From the NCBI RefSeq assembly GCF_000226095.1, contig NC_016476.1:4278001-4342000 (forward strand): a stretch of 64,000 nt of DNA, given 5' to 3'. The notes beneath the pieces are model-generated. The model was not told the DNA's origin. It worked only from the letters and a program-made list of their open reading frames with translations, and did no database searches. How positions within the stretch are numbered: the stretch's first letter is position 1; every line of letters begins with the position of its first letter. The stretch comes from Thermothelomyces thermophilus ATCC 42464 (lineage: Eukaryota; Ascomycota; Sordariomycetes; Sordariales; Chaetomiaceae). Below, in pieces: positions 34,700-46,709 of the stretch. Made by a program: the position numbers and the translations under genes.

Positions 34700-35426
34700 A
34701 TGGCTCCCAAGGCCGATGCGGGTAACCAGGAGGAGTCCAATGCCACGAGCGGCAGCGGCCCCCTTTCGGTCCTCAGTCCTCGTGAGCAGACCATAATGCT
34801 GCAGGCTTTGCTGTCCGATTCCAACTTTCCGGCTGTAGGTTTATCTCATCCCCCCCTCTCCCCATTTCACCATTTCCCCGTCGCGCTTCGATTCATCTGT
34901 TGCAGGGCATTCTTCCAATTTCTACCTTTCTCTTGCTTCAAGTTTGCCTTCTCTGATTAGGTTCCGTTCCTCAACTTCGATTAGCAGAAAGCTAAGATCT
35001 CGTCTCCAGGGTATTCAGGTCGACTATGTCAAGGTCGCCAACCGCATGAACCTGAAGAACCCGCGCTCTGTTTCCAACGCCTGGAGCATCATCAAGAACA
35101 AGATTGCTGCGTATGACAAGAAGTTCCGTGAGGACCACAACCTGCCCTCGGCCGAGCAGGAGGCCGCAGCCACCGCGGCTGAGAATCCGGAGGACGACGA
35201 TAACCCCTCCCCCAAGAAGCGGGCTCGCACCAACAAGAGTTCCAAGTCGGCTGCGGGTGGTTCCAAGCGCGGCGCCCGTGCCAAGAAGGATGCGGCCTCT
35301 GCCATGCCTGACAACTCTGGTCTCGGCGCCGCAGCCGGCAGCTCTGAGGCCACCGGTCGAGCCGACGAGACCGAAGAAGATGAGGAGAAGAAGGACCAGG
35401 ACAAGTACCTGGCGGGCGAGATTTGA
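34700..35426 (+). CDS. Small Myb/SANT-like nuclear protein
   Basis: Two exons (34700-34834 and 35010-35426), phase 0 junction, 183 residues. The N-terminal third is a helix-turn-helix-like unit: LSVLSPREQTIMLQALL, then VDYVKVANRMNLKNPRSVSNAWSIIKNKI, which matches the small Myb/SANT-like fold common in ascomycetes. The rest is disordered: Glu/Ala-rich, then Lys/Arg-rich (SPKKRARTNKSSKS, GSKRGARAKKDA), a likely nuclear localisation signal, and an acidic end (DETEEDEEKKDQDKYL). The likely role is a small DNA- or chromatin-binding protein of unknown target. The good ATG context (CACCATGG) supports the start. Confidence 0.85.
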
Positions 35427-37332
35427 GTTCCTGCCTGCTTGTTACAACCCTGGGTCGTGGCTCACTTGACCGAACCCTCTCACGCTTTTCCCTGCTTGTA
35501 GTCGGTCATGACGGTGCTTGGAGGTTGGGGTGCACAGAGACTATTGCATTTGGCTTGGAGGGCGGTCTAATAGGAGAGATGCGTTGCTTTTCATGAAAGG
35601 AGTTTCGTCATCAAGCTTCAGTTGACTGCCACGCCAAATAGGGAAATGATTAACTTCAACACATGATTGTTCTCGGAGGTGATCTCTAAAGTGCACGGCG
35701 ATTGCCAATACACTCCAAGAAGTAGTTCGCCACTCTCAGATGGTATTTGACGGCGCGACGGGGAGCGGCTGGGTTGTCCACATAAGATTCATGAGCACCA
35801 CTTGGCGGCAGCCCTAACATCTGGACCTTATCTTCCTCAAGACACGACCTTCCAAATGCAGCGAACGGTGTCTAGATTGGAACTGAGAGGAATATTTTTC
35901 TTGCAATCTAACCAACTCAAGTCGGATGTAGGAGTAGGTCCTAAAGAGTTTGCATCCAGTCCTGAGATGCTCGTTCTCTTTACATGCGCTCGGGTTCGGG
36001 TTTACCCGATGTCTGCGACAACCCAGCAAGAGCCGAGAATTCGGAGACAAGCTACATACCATAATTAAGCCAATCGGCCGTAAGCTAGATAATATCCGAA
36101 GATAGGCCGGGTGATAAACCGGGCCTGCATTGTACTGCACTGGAGCACAGCTTCTGCTCGTATATTAGTACGACGATTCAAGGCGGCTTGGCCGAATGAG
36201 GCTCGATTAATAACTCCACGACCATGATAGCGTTAAGATCCATATATCCGGCAACTAAGGTCGATGAGCCCACCGCAAGTCCAATTAACTTCAATCACCT
36301 AATCAAGAGAATCATTGGGGGGCCAATATATGTAACTATTTCTGAGCTACTCCATGGAAACGAATGACGAAAGACAAAGAGAAGGACAGAAGTTTCAAGG
36401 AAGGGTTAGCGAAAGAAGGAACACGAAAATGGTTGAGAGAGGCTGTAGGGTCCTGGACGTGTTCTTTTATGCCTCATCTATTAATTTGACGGTCGTTCAA
36501 TGCATTCTGAGAAAGATATGCACAGTCCATCTTAGGTCAACATGTTGTGAATACTGTTTGGTTCGGGGGCGGTACACAGTTTGATCCATAGCATGATGAC
36601 CTACACATGGTCTGACTGCACTCCTTCTTTTGGCCCGTAACAAGCAGCGCATTGCCGCATATCAGTCCTCCCTTGGCTCCTACTCGACCTTGGCAGTGAG
36701 CAGATGAGCGTATATGATTCTACCAAACAGTTAGTATCTACCATTAATGGAAAACGCGACTGTATACATTATGATTTTTAAATAGGAGGTGTCCCTTCAT
36801 GCCATGAATTATCTAATTATTTAATTATTTCGTTGCTTACACTATATCGCGCATCCGGGGTGGTCGCGGGGATCACCGGTGTCGCCCCGGCCGAGGGTCT
36901 CCGAAGTCGCTGGGGGAGGACCACTTTTCCGTTGTATCGCTGCTTATCTCCGGTGTTGCTCTGCCGTTCGAGCAACATTAAGTACTCCCCAGCGATGAAA
37001 ATCTGTCCTCTCACCTGGCATGCATTCGTTTTCATTTGGTGCCGAGCTCGGTGTGTTCGGTGTCACTGGAACCGGCTTCAAACCTACTTCGAGCCCGCTG
37101 TGCACTCCGGTCTATAACCTGTGACAGGAGCCTCCATATTAAGCTTCTTTTTTATCTGGCTCGGTCTGTTCCTAAGCATATATCTACTTATGCTGCTCTC
37201 GGTGTTAGTCAGAAGGGGCAGAAAGGAATTCCGCTATGTGCCGGGCTGTATTCACACTGCCGCAATCAAGATATTTACAAGAAGAGGTCGAGTCCTTGGA
37301 ACCCATGTTCCTCACGGAGTCACGCCCTGGAT
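35427..37332. other. Intergenic stretch
   Basis: About 1.9 kb, becoming AT-rich after 36,050. No supported gene; the open frames seen are short and without domains. Confidence 0.45.
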
Positions 37333-38502
37333 TTACAAGCACTGGGAGTACCACTGGTTGGATGCCCTGCAGGTTCCCTGAGAGCAGCACGTGGGACCCG
37401 TCCATCCCTGGCCACCGCACTGTCCGTACAGCGGGCTGCAAGTGCCGCCGTTGCCGCCGGTCGGAACGGAGCCGCCGGCCGACGACGTCGGAGTTCCGCC
37501 GCTGCCGCTGAGCCTGGCCTTGACAAAAGCCAGGGCCTGCTGTCCGTACTTGTTGCCATACTGCTGGTGGCTGTTGGCGTCGTTGCCGGTGCAGCAGTAG
37601 GGGTCGGTCGAATCGCAGTAGCTCTGGATCTTGGACGCCGAGTTGGAGCCGCAGACGTAGCCACGCGGGCGCGCAGCAAACTAGGAATGCGTGTGTTAGA
37701 AACTAGAGAATACCTCATTCGAGAGAGGACGAAGCCACTTACACCTTGTGCCGTGCAGGTACCGACGTCGTAGGACAAGCCGGCGACGAACCGTGGAGAG
37801 CCCATTTCGATGACGGCCTTGATCTGGTTCAGGGCCGCAGCCGAGATGGGAGGAGTCGTGGTCGTGATTCCAGAGCCCGTGTCAGGGCCACCACAAACAG
37901 CATTGTCGATGATTTGACCGCCCTGCGTTTGTTAGAACCCCGTTCCTTCTCATCTTTGTCCTTTCCCAGATGTGTCTTGTCATTCTCATCGACACGCACC
38001 TGGGAGTAGCCAACAAGCACGATCTGAGTGTTGGGACACCGCTGGTTGAAGCTGTTCACCGCCGAAGCCACCGCGTCGGTGCCCTGCCTTGCCGAGTCAC
38101 CGTACCTGTAGGATGGTTAGTCGACGATATCATGGCGCAAATAGAAGGGATCACGTTCTGGACTCCTCCACAAGATGCTTGTCCACCGCAGGCGGGATAG
38201 TTGATTGCTTCGGCCGTGGCCCCAGGGAACGCATTGAGAATCAGGTTGACGACGGTACCGGCAGTTCCATATCCGGGTGGTGCTGTCCCGTATTGTCAGC
38301 TAGACGACCTCAGATGCACATTAGTAACCTGGCAAGAATACGACGAACCTGTCGTTTCTCGAGCTCCGAAGATATGGATCTGCGGGCATTGGCGCTTGGC
38401 GAGGATGGCCGTGTCCACGGCCTCGGCGTCGACGGGAGTCCCGCTGACGAGCAGCGAGTGAGCTGCCAGCAAGAGGTAAGCAACCTTGGGAGTAGGCCAC
38501 AT
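37333..38502 (-). CDS. CE5 acetylxylan esterase/cutinase with C-terminal CBM1
   Basis: Secreted serine esterase that removes acetyl groups from xylan, working with the xylanase nearby. Exons are about 38502-38349, 38282-38164, 38105-38000, 37922-37743 and 37680-37333, giving about 315 residues. Signal peptide ([21 protein letters not shown]), Lys-Arg propeptide end ([18 protein letters not shown]), nucleophile Ser in GYSQGG split by the third intron, Asp in CDSTDPYCC and His in DANSHQQYG, Ser/Gly linker, and a CBM1 ending QWYSQCL. One junction does not fit: after SCGG (38164) the donors GTCCAG or GTGATC and the acceptor at 38106 leave the frame wrong by one base, although both flanks are well conserved. 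A minus-strand TATA-like ATATAATA lies about 100 bases upstream. Confidence 0.88.
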
Positions 38503-39294
38503 TCTGGGCGAGTTGCCGGTTTAAAACGACGGCAGAGTGAAGTTGAAGTGAGGTGGTGATAGAAGGTTTGCCGAAGGGGAGATGCTGGGGTTAACATCGC
38601 TATTATATGTCACCCCACGGGCTCCTGGAACTTATCCATTTCGTTCAGCAGCATAAACCGTGGCAGCCAAGGGCGATACTAGCTGGGGTTTTCCCCAAAT
38701 CCGTCTGGTCAGTACACTCGAGCCCTTACCACAACCTTGTTGCATTCCGGGTACCCGAGAGCAGGTCTGGAAACAGTTCACTGTGACCTGTCCTGCGTTT
38801 GTCTACCCCGTGTTCCCAATGAGTGGGTCAGGGTGGGCCATTGACTACACATTAAGCTGCGACGCAGCCCTGTGCTACAACGTGGAACAAGCGGTGGAGT
38901 TGAGGGCCCAGAGTCTTCGCAAGCCCTGGCGAGATCGGCTAAAGACAAAGACCTGCCAGCGGTTCCTTTCCAAGCCACTACCAACTAGGCCAAAATTTGT
39001 CTTATACATCGCTATTTGCTATTTCATGATCAGCACAGATGCACTTGCAGCAACAGATACGTCATGTCAGTTGTGGGGACGCTGATTCAAGAGCATCTCC
39101 CGAGAAGCTGGGTTTCAGCATGAACTACTCCGTATCCTTGTCTGGAAGGTGCCTTGCAATGTCCAGTGGTGATCTGGTGAACCCGAGCCCCAGTACCGGG
39201 GTTTGACTCTGCAAGCCTCGACCGCCTGTGGGGACACGCTGGGATTGGCACCAGGATCAGGGGTGACGGCCAGGAGAGATCCGAGGCAGGGGAT
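38503..39294. promoter_or_regulatory. Upstream region of the acetylxylan esterase gene
   Basis: Contains a minus-strand TATA-like element near 38601-38608. The open frame at 38660-39085 (plus) has no domain. The main regulatory sign is the tandem GGCTAA pair just beyond it (39295-39307). Confidence 0.4.
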
Positions 39295-39307
39295 TTAGCC
39301 TTTAGCC
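39295..39307 (-). promoter_or_regulatory. Tandem XlnR/Xyr1-type sites
   Basis: On the minus strand GGCTAA-A-GGCTAA, two direct copies one base apart, about 795 bases before the esterase ATG. The distal flank (TTTAGCCTGAAT on the plus strand) is shared with the site at 30224-30235 upstream of the xylanase. Confidence 0.45.
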
Positions 39308-42300
39308 TGAATCGGCAACTAATGCTTAGGTGCCCACGATGTGACCGCAAGTTCCATCGAACCACTCCAAGACTGCCTCCGCCATGTCATTTCAGGTCTC
39401 GGACGAGGCTCCGACATTCGAAAACGGGTTGGCGAGGAAGGCATTGCACACTGCAGGATGAAGGACCGGCTAAGAACAACTTCTTCCACCAGTTTAGCCA
39501 GCCATGCACGAGTTTACCACCGTACACTAGTGTCACAAACGACAACTTGTGGTGGACGGGTAAGTTAGTCCAAGATCTAATTGCGGAAACAACGTTTGAA
39601 AAGGTCATCTGACCTTGCGAATATCCCGGTTATGGTCAAGTTGCACCGGCGAAGGGCCTAGAACCCCGTCAAGGAACCGCGATTTCGGTCTAATACACTA
39701 AATCCTTTTTCACGTCATCACACAGCTAGTACTTGGCCATCTTGAGGCAGCTGTAGAGGAATCAAATTGACTGACTGTGAGTCTCGCATCAAAATTCACA
39801 AATTTCTGCACTCAGAGACCCTCGTAGAGTGGCCAGGATCATGTCATAAACGCGTTTTAATGGACGCGGGAATCTCCACATACATGGGCTTTTACAACCA
39901 CGTTACTTGGACCAGCATACGTATATTATATTGCAAACCCAAGTTACTGAACTATTCTCAAAGTACGATACAATGGAGTCCTTCCCCTCCGCCCGAGCGC
40001 CACACGCCTCTTCCTGCCTTTTAGGCCCGGTTAAGATGCAGCTGTTGACTCGATGATCAACCAATGCCTGATGAAGGCGTTTTCTCAGGCGTTCTTCCGC
40101 TTAATATTGATGCTGCTTTCAGCCTCTGGTACGACACCCGCTCACCCACATGACTTTGGATTGATCGGAGTTATCGGCTCCTAGTCCACAGACCTGTTAA
40201 TCCCCGCTTCTCACAGACCTCTTCTTCAGGCATCGAGGACCTGAACATGACAGCTAATGAGAAAAGGAATGATCCTCCAATTGGGTGTATGGGAGACGGG
40301 TCCTCTCCCCCCTCCTTCTGATGCTTTGTTTTGGCCCATTACATTAGAATAGCTAAAGAGTGACAAATGAGTAAACGTCTTCAAAATGCCCGCAAGGATG
40401 ATGACCATTGCACCTGCCTTTGGAGTAGGACTTAGTCACCTCAGGTAGCTTATTCAAAACCCTCTGCGACAAGTACGTCATCCACTGGCCGCGAGTGCGT
40501 CTGGACCTCCTCCATGCCAACATGGACGCCTGAAGGATGCCGGTCAGGCCTGGGCGGACGCACAACAGGGTGGCCTTCCAGCCTAGGGAGGTGCATCTAA
40601 TTATACTAGGATTTCCGGAAAGTAAATGCTCGGCAATTGGGCGGAAATAGAGGGTTCTGGCGCGATGCGGCAGACAGTGGGCCGTAGGTTCAGATTCATG
40701 GAAGTTGTCGGCTGGAGTGAGAGGTCGATCCTAATCTTGATCGTGATTGTCTGAGCATTTTGAGTTCCTGGACATCTCCCAGCAAATAGAATCTGAAGGC
40801 TGGCACTGGCTGCGGTATCTTGCTTCCAGGTCATGGTAGGTCCTGAGGTAGATATACTGGGGGCTATATTACACACCGAAGAAGTTTTTGGAAACCCCTG
40901 TGCTAATTATGGCAAAAAAGGGTTAGAAAAATGGACTTCCCAGCTAGGATATGCTTTACCTCTATAAAACTTCGAGTATATCGGGTGCCCTGAATAACAG
41001 ACTCGAAAACTTGGCTCAGAGAAGAGACGACCAGATTAAGGCATATATTTCATCCGCGTAGTGCTCTAAGCTCTCGCAGTATATCGATTGATAGTAGGCT
41101 AGCATGACCCCTCGCGCCTCAACCGAAACTACCGTTAGGGCAAGACTTCCCAATGTTTGCCACGCAACTATGTACTCGTTGGTACTTGCCTTGTTTTGAT
41201 GCATTACGTTGACACTCATCACGCGCGGCACCAACGACGCTTCCCAGATCATCCCCCGTACTTCGACCGAGAAACTGGGGGAAAACCTAAATCGGTGTTA
41301 GACTCGCTACTGCTCCATTCAATGTTTTTTTGATGTTGAAATCAGTACATTTGCAGAAACGAAAATGATATTGCATGTTAGCCATCGTGAAATCACCAGA
41401 GTGCCCATAGAGCTCGGTATTAAGGCATGGTTGCTTCGGAAATCGAGGCTCATCGGGAAATAGTGCAGGCGCTCTCTAAGATTGAGCCCCTCCATCGACT
41501 TCGGACGAAACTACCTGGATTAATGGAGGATCGGCAGGACGTAAGAGAGATTGTGTATGATATCGTGGGCTATTATAGTAGTGTTAAACTATCCAAGTCC
41601 TTCTTCTTTGGCTAGTAAAGGTTCTCTAGCTCCGAGACCACAGCACAGGGTGAAGAGCTTATGGTACTCCACATATAGTCAAGTCTTTGCTCCCCTCTAT
41701 TTGTATACACAGTGACAAGTAGCAAATGATGCTAAAAGAACCGGATGGATATATATTTTGGGACTTCTAGCTTTCCTTGTAATGGTAATTATTTGGCGAT
41801 TCATAAATAACGTCCAAGGTCACAGAGAGAACGGGACTAGGTACGTTTATAATGTAAAGAGGGGAACAAGACAGCAATTTTTAGAATGTGGAGCTTATTA
41901 GATATAAATTTAAGTTGATATCTCTATAAAAGCGAGGTTTTCTCAGGCTGACTCTATTAATAGAAAGAGCCAGAAAGTGTAACATCGATTTAACCTGTTT
42001 ATTTGAGTATAATAATTACCTTAAAGTTATATATCTATGAACATTTTAATTACGGATCGTCTCTAAGCAAATAGGTTCTGCTCATCATTCCATTATCAGT
42101 GTTGGAAGAGTGTTCTCTTCTAGTATTGCATACTTTTCTAGTATTATGTTCCAAGCGTACCAACTCTTATTCACGCCCTCGTTGCTTTAGCATCATAGGA
42201 TTTGTTAGACATGAATCCAAAAGGTACACATTTAATGTCGATCCCGAAGTTACCACTTAGGGGCTGCAAATGATACTTCCTCAAGGCGCGTAGCCTTTGT

Positions 42301-43188
42301 TCCCGATGTCTTCAAAGGGGTGCTATAGCCTATGAAAATGCGCCGATAGTGAATAAGATTCTAGTTCATGTAGAACAGCAAGAGATTCAAGGCGGAGAGA
42401 CAGATATTTTGGTTGATTACTAAGCATTGTTTGCGGTTGGCAGAGGATTGATTGATGTCTCCGTCGCCCGGCTCCGGACGGCCCCACTCGGCCCGAGCTG
42501 TGGGTCGCAAGCCGAAATGCTAGAGCTCTCTGTATTGGCAGCTTCTGGAGCGGCACAGTTCGGGGTAAGGTATACGAAAAAAAAATTCAAGATTCGTTCA
42601 GTGACTAAGCGTTAGAACTTGCGGCGCTTCACAAGCCATATGTAAACATGCACATTCCCATCCTGTTGTTCACAGTTTGCCTGAACATTGCCTGATTCTA
42701 CAAACAACCCTAACCCTCGGTCCGGTGACTCCGGCTCGCTCTTCAAGCTCCGGAGCGGCGTCCGGCACCCCTGTCGAAAGGAGCTGGTTGACCAATCCAG
42801 ATGTTAATTCGGTGGTTTCGGACCGAGCCGCTCATGGGAACACGGACGATCATCGGGAGATCGCGTCTCCTTCTGCTTGTTGGCGATCCAAAAAGTCGAA
42901 GAGATCTGAAACCGAAATAAAAAGTTGAAGCTTGTCCGAATTCGTCAGCCGGGGGCTCGGAGAGCTCTTGCGACCGTTATTTTCCTTTTCTCTGCTTTTC
43001 CTGCCCGAAGCTCTATGAATGCTCCCTCGTTTTAACCGACCATCGCCAACCCATACATACCGTCGACATCTGCCGAAATTTTACGATCGCAGAGCGCTTT
43101 TCCCACAACATATTATTTGTGACGGCAGTCCACATCGACCCGGCATTGTATTTCCGGCCGAGACGCCACTGTTACAGAAGAAAAGAAG
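39308..43188. other. Gene-poor, AT-richer stretch
   Basis: Nearly 3.9 kb with no gene that I can support. Base composition falls to strongly AT-rich between about 41,600 and 42,200. A small frame at 41427-41615 has a plausible helical sequence (REIVQALSKIEPLHRL) but no start context or partner exon; it may be a gene fragment. The end (42,950-43,188) is the promoter side of the transporter pseudogene. Confidence 0.45.
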
Positions 43189-45390
43189 ATGGCGGTTGTC
43201 GACGAAACCAGCGCCGCCCAAAGCCGCCAAAGCCATGACAACGAAAAAAGCTTAGGCACCACTGCAAGTCCCCCGGCAAACCGGAACGATTTGGAGTCGT
43301 CGGACGGCCATACGAAGGGAGACACCGCTCCTGATGGCAAGGATGCGGAACCAAAGCGGACAGTTACGGGCCTAAAGGTGAGCCTGCCGCGTGCCCATGA
43401 GATGTTATCTCTGTACTCACTTCTGACCCGTTTGTACGTGCTATAGTGGTTCATCATTTTCACTTCGTTGATGTCTACCGTATGTAATCTGCATCAGAAA
43501 GAAGCGCCTGGCACAAGTTGGGTAGCACCGACATGCAGGGAAGTTTCTGCTCTTCGCGTTAGACAACACTATCGCAGGTTGCCTTGTGACGAGTCATGCG
43601 ACGGGGATCAGTACTGACTGCCAACAATTCGCAGGTCGCAACCATTCAACTCTCGATTGTTAAGAGATTCAACGACCAACGCAGTCTCGCATAGATCGGA
43701 GTCAGCTTCGTGCTCCGCCAGGTGGTTATTCTGCCCATGTACGTGTGGAGATCCCGAAGAGAACAAGACTAGGACAACAAAGGGAAAAGTCAGAGGAAAA
43801 AAGGGACATAGTGACTTTCTTTCTTCGACCGAGCTGTTCCGCTGAACATTATTCTCAATTTAGTGGCAAGGCGTTCGGCATGTTCAGCATGAAGATCTTG
43901 TTCGTCGTCAGTCTGATTCTCTTCGAGGTCGGAAGCGCAGTTTGTGGCGCCACACCCAACATGAATGCTATCATCCTCGGCCGTGTCATTGCCGGTATTG
44001 GTGGCGCCGGTATTTACGTGGGAGGGCTCACCTACATCAGCGTTCTCACCACGTCAAACGAGCGCCCGCTCTACCTCGCCATTTGCATGTCAGTATGGGG
44101 CTTTGGCAATGTCTTGGGGCCCATTGTCGGCGGCTCGTTCGCTACCAGCCCCGCCACTTAGAGATGGGGCTTCTACATCAACGTATGTAGTTCTAGGGGA
44201 CAGGCCAGTATTCTCGGGTTAGTTCATATGAGATCATTCGACGCTGACACTTTTCTCCTTCCCGCGCAGCTCCCGATCGCCGCTCTGTTTGCCCCCGCTT
44301 TCCTCTTTAGCCTTCCGAATATCAATGCGATGCCGGACACCCCATTCAAGGAAAAGATGCGAAAGCAGGACTGGGTTGGCATCGTAATATTCACCGCCTT
44401 CTTGGCCTGCTTCAGCATGGCTGGCAGCTTTGGCGGCACGCATTACGCCTGGAATAGCGGCTCCGAGATTGCCCTCTGGGTTATGACGCTGGTCCTGTTC
44501 ATCGCCTTCGTCCTCGTCACCATCTACCATCCATTTGTCCCCGGAGACTTGAGGCTCCTGCCGGTGCACGTCATGCGTACCAAGGACCTGATCTTGGTGC
44601 CTCTACAGGCCTTTCTCGTTGCCGGCAGTATGATGATGTCCATCTATTACACGCCGCTCATCTTCCAGTTTACTCGAGGCGACACCCCGCTGATGGCCGG
44701 CGTGCGTATTCTGCCGCTCATCTGCATGATCGTCTTTGGCTGTCTGCTCAAAGACCGGCTACTACATGCCTTCGTTTGTCGTTGGAAATGCCTTGTTGGT
44801 TGCTGGATCCACGCTGATGAGCAAGGGAGAACTTTTCCCGTCCTCCCTCCCGTCCCTTGCGGCAAATGTTGAGATCGTGAAGCTGACAACAGTGAACTTA
44901 TAGCAACGATTACCCCCTCTATCTCCAATTCGGCCCTGTACGGATACACGGTGCTCCTGGGACTGGGTATTGGCGCCTTCCAAAGCGCTGGCGTCGGCGT
45001 CGCGTCTGCCGTCGCTCCCCCACCCGAGGTCAGCAACGTGGTGTCGGTCATGACAGTTGGTGCGTCCCAAGAACCCTACGAATCCCAGTATAGGCTCAAA
45101 TGACTAAACTTGTCACCCAAACACAGTCCAAGTACTCGGGATCACCCTCACCCTGTCCGTCTCGGGGTCTGTTTTCACCAATAGGGCTATCTTGAGGATT
45201 ACCTCGGCACTCCCCAAGATCCCGAGAAGCGAAGCGACCGCAGTCGGATTCATCACCTCGCTGTTCCTGAGCGTAAGTATATCCCACCCCGAGCACCTCT
45301 CCACCATAGTTGATGAGCTGTTAGCTGACCTGTGTCATTCAATATTAGCGAAGGAACCTGTTCGTCTCTGCTGGCACAGCGGCCGTGTAA
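43189..45390 (+). pseudogene. DHA2-type MFS multidrug transporter pseudogene
   Basis: Remnant of a 14-helix drug:H+ antiporter of the kind found in toxin and metabolite clusters. The polar N-terminus (43189-43378) and the original intron pattern are kept, so it is not a processed copy. Recognisable parts: LFALDNTIA, QLSIVKRFND, IGVSFVLRQ, the antiporter motif region LGRVIAGIGGAGIYVGG, GFYINLPIAALFAPAFLF, then LPVHVMRTKDL, TPLMAGVRILP, KTGYYMPSFVVGNALL and the C-terminal SVMTVVQVLGITL. Two codons that are normally Trp read TAG (43692 and 44159), both explicable as TGG to TAG, a RIP-type TpG to TpA change. Near 44750 the reading frame is also shifted by a small deletion. So at least three breaks; the gene cannot make the whole protein. 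Confidence 0.85.
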
Positions 45391-46096
45391 CCGAGTTGCT
45401 GCATTTGGCTGCTGGCTCTACACCCAAGAGACCTTTTCATATGCTGAACTGAAGAAACGAGAGTCCAGGGAAAGTTATCTAGACAATTGGAGGATATTTA
45501 CCGGAAGGTTCTGGTGAGCTGTTCAAGGACATTTGTTCAAAAATGACATGCACCCTCATAGGTACATGCATTAGGGAGAAGTATTGTGTGGTGAGAAATC
45601 TATTGGGGAAATTGCATGGCGTCTATAGCAGTGAGGATCATCTCGCAGCTGTCATTGCCTAATTATAATATTCATCATGCCGACTTGGCAATATATGATT
45701 TTCTTTTCCGGGAAGAAAATATACCTTAGAAGCGCTAATTAAATGTTTAAAAATTTAGAATAGAGTACATTGCTCACACTGTTCCAGAGATAGGGATTTT
45801 CACTCCTATGCGTGACGTCGTAAGCTCCTCTAATATAATAGAGCAAAGCTATGTGCCAGGAGACAATGGACTCTAGCATCAAGATACGCCCTGGGCAATG
45901 TTATAGAACGTTTGGTTTGTAAATATTACACCCCGGACTTGGTTCCTGAGACGTAGGCCTAGGCGAATCCGTATCCATTCCCGAAAATCCCAAATTTGCC
46001 TTCCATTGATGCAAAACGAAACTTCAGAGCTCACGTCCCGGTCGATATACCGGCAAGCCGGCGTATGTCAGTCCCGTCCAGGTCAGTTTCGGATAA
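45391..46096. other. Intergenic stretch
   Basis: AT-rich flank behind the transporter pseudogene, with nothing recognisable. Confidence 0.5.
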
Positions 46097-46393
46097 TCAG
46101 GGTCGTTTTTGTGCCTGCTCTAAGAGAAACATACGGGTGTCGTACTCTTTCTCGAAAAAGTTAGTATAATCACGTCTCTGTTTCTGAAGGTCTGCCTCTA
46201 GACTCGCCACGCGGCCCGCCACAGCAGTGCTGGAAGCGTTTTCGAGGGCCGACAGCAGGTTCCGGAGGGACTCGTCGTGTCTTTTCTGGGCCACTTCCAC
46301 CAGCTCGCGCACGCGGGTTTCGATGTTGGCCATCATCTGTTGGTACATTGCGTTGGTGACGGGAGGCGCACCCGTAGCCGGGAACTTGCGCAT
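46097..46393 (-). CDS. Hypothetical coiled-coil ORF, possibly a 3' exon
   Basis: A 98-residue frame starting MRKFPATGAPP and continuing as a heptad-like helix (MMANIETRVRELVEVAQKRH, LRNLLSALENASS, VASLEADLQKQRRDY). It has coding-like composition. An open frame just upstream on the same strand (46657-46427, MASFLVSRVGYRAQG, MIEQAGRIGTFARV) could be an earlier exon, but I found no GT-AG junction that joins the two in phase. It may be a small gene or part of a broken one. No family recognised. Confidence 0.35.
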   Translation of the reverse strand: MRKFPATGAPPVTNAMYQQMMANIETRVRELVEVAQKRHDESLRNLLSALENASSTAVAGRVASLEADLQKQRRDYTNFFEKEYDTRMFLLEQAQKRP

Positions 46394-46709
46394 CCAGCAA
46401 TGTACTCGTTAATTAGTCCATGCACATCAGTTCTGCGGTGTGGCGACACGCGCAAATGTGCCAATGCGACCCGCTTGCTCGATCATCGGATATCCAGGCC
46501 CGGGTTCGTGAAATCGCAAAAAACAATAACCCAATCTTCGGGCGTCCATTAAAATAAAACAAACCGACTCCTTCGGACTTGGAGAAAATTCCTTGCCGGT
46601 CACATCTTCTATCCCCTGAGCCCGGTATCCGACCCGAGAAACCAGAAAGGATGCCATCCATAGACGCCATATCCCAGTCTATAAGATGTACGCAGCCGCA
46701 GCCTTACAA

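Noticed and set aside
38660-39085. 141-residue plus-strand frame behind the esterase promoter
   Set aside because: No signal peptide, domain or conserved pattern.
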